Assembly: GCA_907165065.1 (NCBI GenBank)
Contig: OU015541.1
Coordinates: 2,976,001 to 3,040,000 of the forward strand
Direction: 5' to 3'
Origin: Caprimulgus europaeus
Lineage: Eukaryota > Chordata > Aves > Caprimulgiformes > Caprimulgidae
Length of the DNA: 64,000 nucleotides
In this document: positions 53,100 through 64,000 of the stretch, one piece after another
Position numbering within the stretch: the first letter of the stretch is position 1
How the letters are laid out: the number at the start of each line of letters is the position of its first letter
Notes under the pieces: generated by a model
What the model saw: only the letters and a program-made list of their open reading frames with translations
Told to the model about the DNA's origin: nothing
The model's database searches: none
Made by a program: the position numbers and the translations under genes

Positions 53100-53484
53100 C
53101 TCACGAATCATGAATAAAACTGCAGCTCCTGACAGGTAAAATCACCCTGTGTTCTTGATAAGAAAAAGCAGGAGCTGGTGTTTTTGATCCCACAGAACTC
53201 ATATGAATAATAAGTAAAATTGAAGTTCCTTTAAGGTAAGATCAGCTCCTATTTTTTTATAACAAAAACCAGGATCCCACAGAACTGATACAAATAATAA
53301 ATACAACTGCAGTTCCTGTGAGGTGAGATCATCTCTTATTTTTGATAAGGAAAACAAGGAGCAAGCGTTGTGGATCTCACAGAACTCATAAAATTAATGA
53401 ATAAACCTGCAGTTCCCGTGAGGTAAGATCACCCCCTATTTTTGATAAGGAAAACCAGGAGCAGGCGTTTTTGATCCCACAGAG
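53100..53484 (+). repeat. Four-copy tandem repeat of about 100 bp
   Basis: Copies begin at 53100, 53198, 53285 and 53385 (98, 87, 100 and 100 bp). Each has AATAA..., CTGCAGTTCC, GGTAAGATCA, TATTTTTGATAAGGAAAA, CAGGAGC and GATCCCACAGAA in order. Copy 2 lacks part of the CAGGAGC...GTTTTTG segment. Copies 3 and 4 are most alike. The array ends where the DIDO1 CpG island begins. Each unit holds a splice-donor-like AGGTAAGA. Confidence 0.93.
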
Positions 53485-53489
53485 CCCGC

Positions 53490-54660
53490 CCTCAGCGGAA
53501 GCCCTGAGGTGACCGGGGCAGCCCGCCTCCTGTTTTCCCCGGTAAGACGGGCCTAGAGCCGACGGGACTCCATGGGCAGCCTCATCGCTACGGCTGCGTG
53601 GGGAACGACTCAGCTTCCCCTTGAGCTGGAGGGAGCCGGGGAAAGGCGGCCCGGGCCGCGGACGGAGCGGAGGGGCGGAGGCTGTGACCGCGCCTTTCCC
53701 GCCCAGCGCCCGGCCGTGAGGGAGCGCGCACCGCCCGGCCGGGAGGCGGAGCCAGCGCGGACCGTGCGCAAAGCGAAGCGTTCTAGGCAGCCGTTGGCCG
53801 CCATATCGGTCTCTATGGTAGCGGGGGAGGAGCGTCCCCGCCCAGCGCTCGGGAGCGGTTGAGAGGAGGAAATGGCGGCTCGGCTCGGCTGAGACCCTCG
53901 GCGGCAACGGCAGCGAGATCCCCTCACCCCCTCCCCGCGGTGAGTGAGGAAGGCAGCCGGAGAAGCACCGGGACGGGAGGAGAAAGGGAGCGGGACCGCA
54001 GCTGCGGCGGGAGGGGTTGTGGAAAAGGGGCGGCCGCCTCCTCCGGCCTAGACGCCTTTGGGCTCGACTAGAAAATGGAGGCGGGCGGGTGGTGCGGGTC
54101 AGGGCGGCCGGAGGGATCCCGGCGAGGGAAGGAGGGGAGCGGCGCGGCCTGTTTTCAGGGGACCGTCGGTGCGGCTGCAAGGGCGCGGGCACGCCGGAGG
54201 CCTGGCCCGGTTCCAACGGAGGTCGGCGACTCAATGCGGGGGCCCCGGAGGAAGCTAAAAGCCGCCGCCCCGTGAGCTCATAACGTGGTTGGGCCGGAGC
54301 GGAGAGGACGCCCTCGCCGGGCGGAGCGGGCTAGAAGGCGGGCTCCTCCATGTTTGGGGGGGAAAGGAAAGGAGAGGACGGTTGTGCTCTGAGGCGATCG
54401 ACGTCATTATCAAGCTGATGCCGACAAGCTTCTCCGTGACGTCACGACCGACTTTAACCGCCTTTCTCGTTCCGTTTCACCGTTCCCTTGGTACCGGACG
54501 CGGGGTTCGCCGCCGCCGCGGCCCTGACGGTTGGCGAGGGCGGGGTGGAGGGGGGTTGCTCGGTGTCGTTGGGGACTTCAGAACCCAACCGAAGAGTCGG
54601 TCCGGGGCTTGGGGGCGGTTTGGGGTCTTCGGAGGGTGGGTCTAACATTTAACCTGCCTT
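53490..54660. promoter_or_regulatory. DIDO1: DIDO1-side CpG island promoter
   Basis: CpG-dense sequence with TCTCTATGGTA at 53810-53820, YY1-type sites (GGCCGCCATAT near 53,795 and AAATGGCGGC at 53870-53879) and a full CRE, TGACGTCA, at 54437-54444, with a half CRE (GACGTCA) 40 bp before it. There is no TATA box. The long open frames on both strands here are composition artefacts. Confidence 0.75.
53850..53939 (+). other. DIDO1: Probable non-coding first exon of DIDO1
   Basis: A YY1-type motif is followed by CTCCCCGCG|GTGAGTGAGG, a strong donor, with the exon ending at 53939. The only ATG in the segment (ATGGCGGCTCGGCTCGGCTGA) opens a six-codon upstream frame that stops at once, so the exon is untranslated. 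DIDO1 encodes a PHD/TFIIS-domain chromatin protein that reads H3K4 methylation. Assignment rests on gene order next to GID8, not on coding sequence, since none of DIDO1's coding exons are visible. The start is approximate. Confidence 0.45.
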
Positions 54661-56030
54661 GGGGTGATGTTTATTTTCTCCGGGCGATGGAAGTGAGCTC
54701 CTTATCGGTGAGTGAAACCAAAAAAAGTTGAACTTTTATCATGTTCTGGTGACTTTTCTCGTAGGGGGAAAGAGGAGGGGGTGAATTTTTAGACATCAGT
54801 AATTGTGGGTGGGTTTTAAATAGTCAGTAAATTCCCTGTCAATAACTGTTCCCCACCCCTTGCACTAAGGTACTCAAATACTGTCTCTTGGAGGTGATGC
54901 TAGTTTGGAGTTGCTTATTTGGCTTGCACAAAGCTATTCTTTGGCGACCAATTTTTAAATTTTTCTTCATACCCTGAAGTAGTTTTCCATGTATACCTCC
55001 AAGTGATAACTATATTTTAGTAGTGGGTTAAGAAAATCTTACCGCTTTAGCTTGTAACTTTTTATCTGGGGGAAAAAAAAACAGTTGCAGTATTTTTAAC
55101 GTGTTACAAAATGTATTGCTCTCCTTGCTGTTTGTATGTTCAGTAATACAAAACAGTATAACATGCTGTTTTTCTTGCATGGACTTTCATATTTTCCTTC
55201 TAGGAACTCCAGAGAGACAAAAATGCTGATTCCTTTTATTTAACTCAAAAATATGTATCCAGCATTCATAATTTTTGTGGGTTTTTTTTTTTCTGGATAA
55301 TCTGAGATTTTTTTGCAGAAACAGCTCTTTTCAATACTTAATCATCTAAGTAAATTCTTTCACAGCTGATACTCAGCTATATTTTGCTTTAATGCAAACG
55401 TTTCCACTGCTTTTTTGTCTTTCTATGTTACACAATTTTATTCTAAGTGGTAATTTGAATTGTTTTAGCTTCAACTATCTTATTGCTGTTTCAACAAACA
55501 ACCTTTACTAGCTTTTGAAGCAATTACTGGTCAATGAAAAATGGTAATGTGTAGTTACTGTATAAGTGTAGCATATGTTGTGTTAATTGTAATAGATATT
55601 TTGGGGTCTGCTCCAGTTTTATGTATGCCAGCTGCTTGTTACCATTCTTTGACATTTGGCACTTTCTATAAGAATAAATATAGAAGTATGCTCAAAATAG
55701 CTGTTCAGTTAGGCCTTAAATTTTTTTTCCCCTTGATGGTTCCAGAAACATATTGCACATAAAGATTTTTTTAAATGCACTTTGGAAGAGTAAAGGCTCA
55801 TGTTAGCATTCAGCCTACTTTGAAACCACATGATTATTTGCAAATCAAATAATTGTTGATTTCAAGACTACCATTTAAATAATGGGGATTTTTTTACAGA
55901 ATTTCAGTGTTGGTGTTTTTAAGTGGTATTTTAATTGATTTCCATTGGTATGCAAATGAAGTTTTTGCTCTGCTGCAAATGTATGTACAGTAGAAAATAT
56001 TTATAGATTTAAAAACTGTTCAAATATAAA

Positions 56031-56048
56031 ATTATATATATATATAAT
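56031..56048. repeat. AT dinucleotide repeat
   Basis: A short TATATATATATA run within a longer self-complementary AT-rich patch (AAAATTATATATATATATAATT). Confidence 0.85.
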
Positions 56049-59000
56049 TAACACAGTGCTTCAGGGGATGCTTTTCATATAACCAAGAAATGTCTGTTTG
56101 AGTTAAAAAAAAAAAACCCAAACCCTGGAACTCCCAAAAGCAATGCTAATAGGATTGTATGAGTCCAGAATAGTAAATAAAATTGAACAATTATTTTTCA
56201 GTGTCTAGTGGACTTATCCCAAGGCAGTGCTTGTTCTACTTAATCCTGCTTCACTGCTAAGATTTTATGGCAGTAGATTATTTGTTTCTGGTTTAAGATA
56301 GTAATTGTCTTTATAGTTTTAACTTAAAGATGTGAGGTTTTAATTCCATAACAGCCTCACACTTCAGCTAGAAATGTTGAGGAGAGTAAGGACAAGGATT
56401 GTAGGAGTTAGTCTGAGAGTTTATAAAATTTAACTGACAGAAATGGAAGGAGTGACTGTACTCAGCGAGAGGAAGATTAGATGGACTGTAGTTGACAGAA
56501 GTGGCAGTGTATCTGCACGAGTTTTATTCTCTGCTGCACTTTTTCTGCTTATTGTCTCTTCCTAGTGCAAATAATAGGACAGTGGTGGGAGATTTAAGGA
56601 GAGGATTTTAATATAAGTAAGATTTATCTAGTTCACACAAGACCTGGTTGCTTTTTTGTGTGCTGTCAAGCCTCTCTCCTCAGCAGGAGAATCTTCCATC
56701 AACCATCAGTTAATACTTTGAGGGTTGTACTATTAAGTTTTTATCTAATACCTCTGAAATAAGTAAATACTTGACATTTATTAATGGTGGTAGTCTTAAA
56801 AGCATCAGTAGACTTTGAGTTTAAGGAAAAAAAAAATACATTTCCAGTTAGGGAGCTAGAACACAGAGATTAAATGTGTGTTGTGTGGGATCTCACAGCA
56901 AACCCTAATCAAAATTGGGAACTAAAATGTGTGTACCACATTTTTATAACATAATCAGTATGCTCTAATTACTGTGCTTCCCTAAATTCTGAAGGAGAAA
57001 TTCCATTTCTGTTTTACTTCCATTAATGAAGCCTTTTTGATGGAATAAGAGTGAAAATGATGGCTGGTTTCAGACATTGTATTTTAGCTCACTTTTTACA
57101 AATGGAATAAGGAAGGAAAAGTGTAAAAATACAGGATTTTTCTTCTTCAACAGCTGTTCTGATAGACTCAGAAATTATAATTCTGCAGTTGTTTTGAGTC
57201 CATTTCTGTATGCACAGTTTGACCACAATAACTAGAGATGCCAAAGGATACAGATAGTTTAATTAGAATGTAAAACTAACATTTTTTATTATTTTACCTA
57301 TAACAGTTTAGGATGTGTAACTAGTTAAGATGCTAACTTGACAAAAAGCCCATACAGCTTTACAAGCTTGTGTAAAACTATTTGAGAAGAGGGATTTTTA
57401 AGTACAGTGTAAGTATTCAAGATGAAATTTGACAGTTGTAGAATTATAATCTTGTATGTTTCAAAATAGAGAAGCTGTAGGACACAGAGTTAAGCTGTGA
57501 GGTTCACAGACTTAACCTGAATAACTGTTGCTGTTCAGTTAACAGCTGAGTGTTCCTAACAGCCACCATCAAGAACTAATTTCTTTGGTGCTTCAGCAGA
57601 GAAAAGCCAGATTGTGTGAATCACTTTTCCAAAGCACATTGTTTCTCCTGTAGTTGCTGAAAATGTATTTTCAGTGCTGCTGAAAAGGTCAAGTTCAGTA
57701 GCAGGAGTTGAACATTAGACAAAAAAAAAGTAGTATGCATTTGTAAAATACTTTAATTAAAGGTGGGGGAAAAGGAATGGTGAAGATATTGATATTGAGT
57801 AATACCCAATAACAGTCAAAGTTTGTTGTTGATATTTCTGTTGCCTGAACTTAGAACCATGGCTTGTAAAATAGGTTTGTTGTACAGAAATGATTATATT
57901 TGTTTTTTTAATCTAAGCTTTTGACCACAGAAAGCTGCCTTAATCTGTATAAAAGGGGGGGAAAAAAGAAAAGCAGAGCTGTCTGCCCTGCTTGTGATTC
58001 TGCTCACAACTCTTCTTAATGAGCAAAATCTATTTGCTGTCTCATTTTTGCTTATACTGTTCAGAGCCTGAGAGCAGAAGTAAACCTGAACAAAAAATTC
58101 AATTTTATTTTATTGTCTCTGGGTAAATTTTCACTGTTAGAGCAGATACAGGATTAGCTTACTCAGAAGAATATGAATAAAGGCTTCAGAAGGTACTATA
58201 GGAGTAGTAAAAAAAGCCAAATGTCAGTCTGTTAGTGATCAGCAGTGCATGTGCCTAGTGTTTTAAGCACCCATGAAGCACTTGACATGTATATAATACT
58301 TCTCTTTCCTCTGAAAATGGGTTAATGTTTCAGGAAACACTGAACTAAATATAAATTTTATCAAAGATGGTTATGGGCTCACAGTTTGGAGAATGTGCAT
58401 AGTGTGAGTGCCTCATGTTAAGGTTTGACCATCAGTGGAGTTGTCAGGTACAGTTCTTTCCCCAGCTACTAACAGAGCTGTGCTGGCAAAAGCCCTCATC
58501 TATCCACAGATATCTTGGAATCTGCTTGCTGATGTCACTTTTGTCATTCAAGGAGTTTGAGTGAACTTTCAAAAGTCTTGCTTGCTCCTGAGATAAACTG
58601 CTTCCCTACTTGGAAGGGCCTGTCCCAGTGTGGTGATAGAGCTTCCTTATTGTATGTGCAGCCACACTGATAAAAACTCTGCTGCACCAGGCTGGTGCAC
58701 ACCTGCTACCCCACCCTGCAAACAGAACGACTCACACAGGTAAAAGTACAGTTTTGCAGGTGTAATTACACCAGTTTGAGGCATTTATGTCAGCACAGCT
58801 CTGCTGATTAGGGATTGTACCCCTTGTTTGTGACTCGTGCAATTGTGACAGTGAACATCTGTAGTGTAGATATGTCCTAGTCTTACCTGTTGTTAAATGA
58901 AATGTTTCTGGTGGGCCTGCTGCTAAAGTGCCTGTAATGTTTCTATGAGAAATTGCTTATTTAGCTGAATTTAGTTGTGTGACTTGCACTTTGGTTCAAA

Positions 59001-59324
59001 GAAGCACTTTTTGCTACTTATCCAGAATAAAATACACTTGTAATACCTGGTGCTGTTCTTACTCTGCTGCACTACCTGCTGAGTGGTCTACCCCTTCTTT
59101 CTGATGGTTCTGTGCTGGATGATGCAATCTGAAATAAGACATTTTAAAGAATGTTTTGCTTGGGGCTATGATTTTCTACTCTGAAAAACATCAAAATAAA
59201 CTTTAGTGTGTGTATTTTATTTGCATAAACCAGGGACCTACTTCATGTGCTTTTGCTTGGAGTAGTTACGTCACAGTGTGGAGTTACTCAGTGCCTTTTC
59301 TGTCTAACTGCTCCTGTGCACTAG

Positions 59325-59483
59325 AGTCTGCTGTGTGTGTGGTGATGTGATTCTGTGTGTACACACTGAATTCAACACTTCCAAGAGGTCCCACATTCAC
59401 TGCAGATGTGCAGGATCGCTGTCCTGTGCGTGGGCAGCTTTCCACCCTGTGAGGCAGTGGCCTTCTCAGGAGGCTTACGCAAG
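59325..59483 (+). other. Candidate untranslated internal exon
   Basis: An excellent acceptor (CCTTTTCTGTCTAACTG...GTGCACTAG) at 59324 and a consensus donor (CGCAAG|GTAAGTGAG) at 59483 bound 159 bp. A second acceptor (TTCACTGCAG) at 59405 would give a 78-bp exon with an open frame starting ATGTGCAGG. In place it could be a 5' untranslated exon of DIDO1. There is no homology evidence. Confidence 0.3.
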
Positions 59484-62400
59484 GTAAGTGAGTAGTATCC
59501 TGCCAGAACCCGTGCCGAGGATGATGATGATGATGTATGTATTAGCTTCAGACATACAGTAGGGAGGGTTTATAATGCTGAGTGACTGAAGACATTTTAA
59601 TTTGTAAGTGTTCATTTCTTTATTATTGCAAGCACAGAGACCAAGTTAATGTATTTATTGTTTTTAAGGGAAGCTGTTTCTTTAACTTCTTGGAATTAAG
59701 CCATTTGATTAATTATTTTAAAAGTAAGCTGTCAAATTGGCTTGCTGGAAAGTTTATTGTTAGTTTAGAATATTTCTTCAATGCCTTTCTCAAGTGGAAT
59801 AAAGTTATCTTGTGAAATCAATAAATGTATTGCACCTCCATTTGCATGAAAGAAAAGTCTGGAAGAAAATGGAACACTTGTTTCTGCATCTTTGGAAATT
59901 TTAAAGAGTAGTTATCTTTACATTTTAATTCTCATTAATTGATTGGTGTCAGCACTGTGTATTGGTGATACTTGGTATCATGTAAATGTGCACTTAACGG
60001 GTTCTCCTGAGCAGCACAAGTGGTTCACACCACACTCTGGACACTTGACATGATTGTTCAACAGTGTCAGTGGGGTTGAGGAAGTGTGTCTCAACAGAGG
60101 TGCAGAAGCCTCTGAATTAATTTTTTTCTTCCCCCTCCTGGCAGATCTGATCACACTGGTGTGCTGACATCTTCCTGGGGAGCTTTTCCCTCACACACTG
60201 TGCCCTGGGTGCCATCACACAGCTTCTTTGTGCCATTTTCAGAGGGTGCAGATTCTCTGTCCAGTGCAGCCATGTCTGTCTTGGGGCAGCCTGACCTCCT
60301 GTGCTCATCACATCAGTTCTTTTCCATTACTTTTGGTGGGAGCTTAGGTGGGGTACTGCCCAAAACTGGAAAATGAGGTTTCACAAGTACTAGAACCTGT
60401 CTTTGTAAAGGGAGATGAGGAGGTGAGGGAAGAAGCAGCAGGTCTGGGTGGAGGGGTGTGATGTGAGACTGTACTGTAGATGTCGGTGGTGCTGTTTGTG
60501 TTCATGTGCATTTGGGGTTGAAATAACTGTTCTGATACTAAAAGCTGCCTTAAAACTAGATCTTGATAACCCTAACTTGGCTGTATAGCACTGTTCTTAT
60601 TTGCCTACAATGACTACTGCTTCATGCAGTATTTAAGAGGAGGATACCCTAAAATTAGGATGGGGTATTTCTGAGGAACATGGCTGTGGTACTGAATCTA
60701 CATCATGCAAATTTAAAAGCTTGTTAATGTGTTAGTTTTTTAAATGGGAATAGTGTACTGACTCTAGAATAGTAAGGAATTAACTGCCACTTTAAGTTTT
60801 TATTGCATGTGTATGAGGTGGTAGATTTGTTTATAATCTTGGAATTAATTTAGTGTGTTTAATGATAGCCAGCAAAACATTTACAGATAAGTGTTACAGT
60901 TTTTGTAGTGTTATTTCTCTTTTATGGTTTTTTTAATGTCTAACTGTAAGCATTAAAATACCTTGATTTTATGCAAATTTTTTAACAGAATCTTTCAAAT
61001 TAAACTTTTTCTGGCATAAAATCTTTTATTTACCAGGGATGTCTGGACTTTTGACCTTGAACTACAGCTTATCTGTTGCAGTCAGGTAGTGAGTTAGTAA
61101 ATTATTTGAAGTGAGGGGGAGAAGGTCAGGGTCACAACAATTTCCCAAATATCCCAACTTGAGCCTTAAACTGCTGCCTCTCTCACTGTTCAACTCTGCT
61201 TTTTTCTTGCCACAACATTCCCATTTCACAACTTTTTGAAAGGCATTTTCCTTCTTTCAGAAGGAACATACTTAAATCAGTAAGCAGTGGGTATGTTTTG
61301 TATGAAAATAAAAGAACATAGACTAGCTGTGCTCGGTCCCTTGATTTCCTGGTGCTTGCCCTGTCAGTAGTCTGCTCTCACGTCTTTCCTGGGTGGAGGG
61401 AACTGCTCAGCAGCCCCCTGTGTAGGTGGATTTCTCCAGTGCTGGTGCAGAACCTGTTTCCCGCTGTTCTTAGGGGTCAGTGGGTACCTTTTGTCTGTTT
61501 ACAAAGTAGGTTTTGCCCTCCTGACTTCCCCTGGGCTGCTTTCCTAACGCTTGGTGATGCAAGGGATTAATTCTGCTGCTGCTTAGTAGACAGAGCGCAG
61601 GTTTCCCAGATGTCATCTTTGACAAATAGGGATGCAAAGTAATTTTCAGTGGGATCAGTCTTCTGACTGGGAGCGGCGTCAACTAAACTGTACCAACATT
61701 TCTTTTATTTGCACCAGAAATCATGTCCTTATGAGTTCTTGGACAGTATTTTTTTGTTGTTGTTGTTCTCACGTGGTATTAATATATTTGCTTGTTAGGA
61801 ATTTTTAACACTTCAAGGAGGTGTAGGCCAAACCCAGAGCCTCTTCCACAGGGAATAAAATGAGCAAACAGTGTCAGTTGTGATTGGAATCACTGTTACA
61901 TCGTTCTGGGAAGTACGCTTTCTGTCCTTTTCTTAACATCTGCAGTTTCTTTGATATTTGGTTCTAGCCAAATCCCTTGCATGTCAAAACCATGTAATTC
62001 TGAAGAAATTCCGAGCAAAATATAACTAAAGACCAGTTACAAGTTCTAATTGGAGCCAATATCTTAAATACTGGCATAGACTCTATTTGTGTCAGGACTT
62101 TGAGAGGAAACTGGTCACTGATGAATGATCCCTGCTTTTAAAAGCTCGAAGGTATAAAACTCTTTATGCTTTGAATTTCTTTTCAGAAAGTTGCTGAACC
62201 TTATATTGGCTATTGTAGTTGTTTGAGGTTTCTCTCCTGTCTTGGGGCTTTGCCCACTGAATTTCCATAATGTATCTAAAATACTAACTGGAGCTTCAAT
62301 ATGAAGACTTAAAAAAAAAATATAATTGAATTTTGACAGATTTTTCCTACACAAGTCCTCAGATACAGAATAAATTGTTAGGTTTTTTGGTTGATTTGAG

Positions 62401-64000
62401 TTCATGTTAAAGTTTTTATTACTAAGCTTGTCTTTCAAGATCCATTTTTAGAGTGAAGTCTTCCCAGTTAACTGAGACAGGGAATTCTTAATGTAGTGAA
62501 AGTGAGAAGTTATAGAGAAGACAGAATCTTTATGCAGTCAGCAGACCCATTGAACATTTTATTACCTCTTCAGGGAAATGGGAGGAAAAATAAAAGTGGA
62601 GCTACTGATCTGAATATGTATTGGTAATTTCTTGGATTTGCCTTTGTGTAAAAATATAAACACAAGAAGACAGGGAAACATTGGTGTTCTTTTAAAGCTT
62701 TGCTCTGTCATCATCAGATTAAGATGTTATGTTGAGACATCTTAAAAAGAGTTTAGTGAAGTCAGCATCAGCAAATCCAGATGGCTTCAAGCTGCCTGTC
62801 CTGCAGTTAGCACCTCAGCCCTGTGTTACTGGCATAGATAATCTCTCTCCCTTCCTTTTTGCCCGAGAACTGTGAACTGCTGGGTTACAAGGATGGCAGT
62901 AGGTAGCAGTGTGCTTTTCTGGAGGCTTTGTGTGAATGTAGAGGGATGATGCATTTGCAGAGAAGTGGAGTGTGATCACAAGCTTTCTCTTTTTTTTCTT
63001 ATTTAATGAAGACATGTTAGAGGATGTATTTTCAATATGTAGCATGTGTTTGTGAACAAATAATACTATGTTAGCAGAATTTGGGAATATAATTTCTGTC
63101 TCTTGTTACTGGAATTTCTTCAAGCCATGGATACTGCAAACCACACAGGTTTGCAGCAGGTAGAGAATCCCCAGGGATGCTGCATGTGAGTGGCAGCGTC
63201 TGTAGCCTTACAGCGTGGGCAGCCCTGTGTTTTCAGGTTTGTCACTGCTTGAGAATAGTTGACCAAATTTAACTTTAAAGCTTGTAACTGTTCTGATTTT
63301 TCTAGGGTAGGATACTTTTGTGCTCTGTTTGCTTCTGAAATTTAGATCCAGGATGAATTCAAGTGCCTAACTTGTTTTGGGGAAACTGGAACATTTTATC
63401 TGCAGACTAATGGGGGAGAAAAAACCTGAGTATTCTTTCTCAAGATACTGTGCATCAGCTTTATACTCTGTTTTTAGATAAGTGGCTGTTCTGCTTCGCT
63501 GGAATGCTCACATTATTACAGTTTTCAAGCTTAAAACAGGCTTGACTGAGGGGGCAGCTAATGAAATCCTGCTGCCTGAGATCTGATGAGGACTCGCTGC
63601 ATGGACGATGTTGTGCACGTGTTGTATGAGTTGGCAGCAAGATGTTCCACCAGCTCAGCCTGCTTAAGGGCATCTTGTTCTCCAGCCCTGTTCTTGCACA
63701 TCTTTAACTAATTCTGATGGGTTGTGGGTTTTGGTTTAGGTTTTTTTTTTTAATCGTTTGGGATCACTCTGTGGTGGGTGTGTGTTCTGCTGGATTCATC
63801 AGTTGAGTGTTTATTAAGGAGTTGGGTGGCTGTTTCTGTGGCAGAGGTATGTGAGTGTATGTGGTGTGGATCATGTAACTGACAGTGGGAGAAGGGAGCA
63901 GGACTGTAGCTGCCCAAGTAGTGGTAGGGTTGTACTTTGTTCTTCACAGTCCATAAACATGGGTTTAATAAACACTGTGAATCCTTTGTTTAAGGAGGAA

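Larger units (their letters stand above)
53940..64000 (+). other. DIDO1: Probable DIDO1 first intron
   Basis: AT-rich, T-run-rich sequence with no CR1 and no coding exon recognised. It includes (AT)n at 56031-56048, GATGATGATGATG at 59520 and a candidate untranslated exon at 59325-59483. The known N-terminal coding exon of DIDO1 is absent, so it lies beyond the right edge. Confidence 0.45.

Noticed and set aside
53386..54234. 282-codon minus-strand open frame over the DIDO1 island
   Set aside because: GC-driven absence of stops; composition Pro/Arg/Ser-rich, no family resemblance, and it runs antisense through the promoter and tandem repeat.

Overview
The window looks like avian nuclear DNA. 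It holds several short 5'-truncated LINEs of the CR1 type, recognisable by the 3' end 'GGTTGGACTGGATGATC...' and terminal ATTCTATG/ATTCTGTG octamers. It has compact introns, three strong CpG islands, and the gene order SLC17A9 - GID8 - DIDO1, which matches human 20q13.33 read in reverse. The species cannot be fixed from sequence alone.

Layout. Positions 1-18,105 contain no recognisable protein gene; they are the 3' flank of SLC17A9, with simple repeats and several AT-rich, homeodomain-site-rich blocks that look like conserved regulatory DNA. Positions 18,106-37,135 (minus strand) hold a complete SLC17A9 gene (vesicular nucleotide transporter). I rebuilt 13 coding exons, all with consensus splice sites and continuous phase, giving 429 residues (449 from an upstream in-frame ATG). 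All seven CR1 fragments I found lie in 18.2-31.1 kb, in the introns of this gene. Positions 37.1-43.2 kb hold the SLC17A9 promoter island, a spacer, and the long AT-rich 3' untranslated region of GID8. Positions 43,257-46,004 (minus strand) hold the complete GID8 coding sequence: four coding exons, 228 residues, plus a 5' untranslated exon in a CpG island ending at 47,253. Positions 47.4-53.5 kb are a spacer with a possible orphan TATA promoter and a 4-copy 100-bp tandem repeat. From about 53.5 kb rightward there is a second strong CpG island with a donor-terminated first exon on the plus strand, then intron-like AT-rich sequence to the end. By synteny this is the 5' end of DIDO1; none of its coding sequence is in the window.

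The genes are not an operon and have unrelated roles: SLC17A9 loads ATP into secretory vesicles and lysosomes, GID8 is a scaffold of the CTLH/GID ubiquitin ligase, and DIDO1 is a chromatin reader. What links them is local: GID8 and a divergent plus-strand transcript appear to share a bidirectional CpG-island promoter with BANP-type, NF-Y-type and YY1-type motifs. An unusual TACCATAGAGA motif occurs in both the GID8 and DIDO1 islands.

I found no clear novel protein-coding system. The most interesting unexplained items are a double-hairpin homeodomain/POU element at 8.2-8.4 kb, a perfectly in-register 17 x 9-bp array at 14.97-15.12 kb, the splice-donor-containing tandem repeat beside the DIDO1 island, and a CR1 tail that forms the upstream part of an SLC17A9 splice acceptor.
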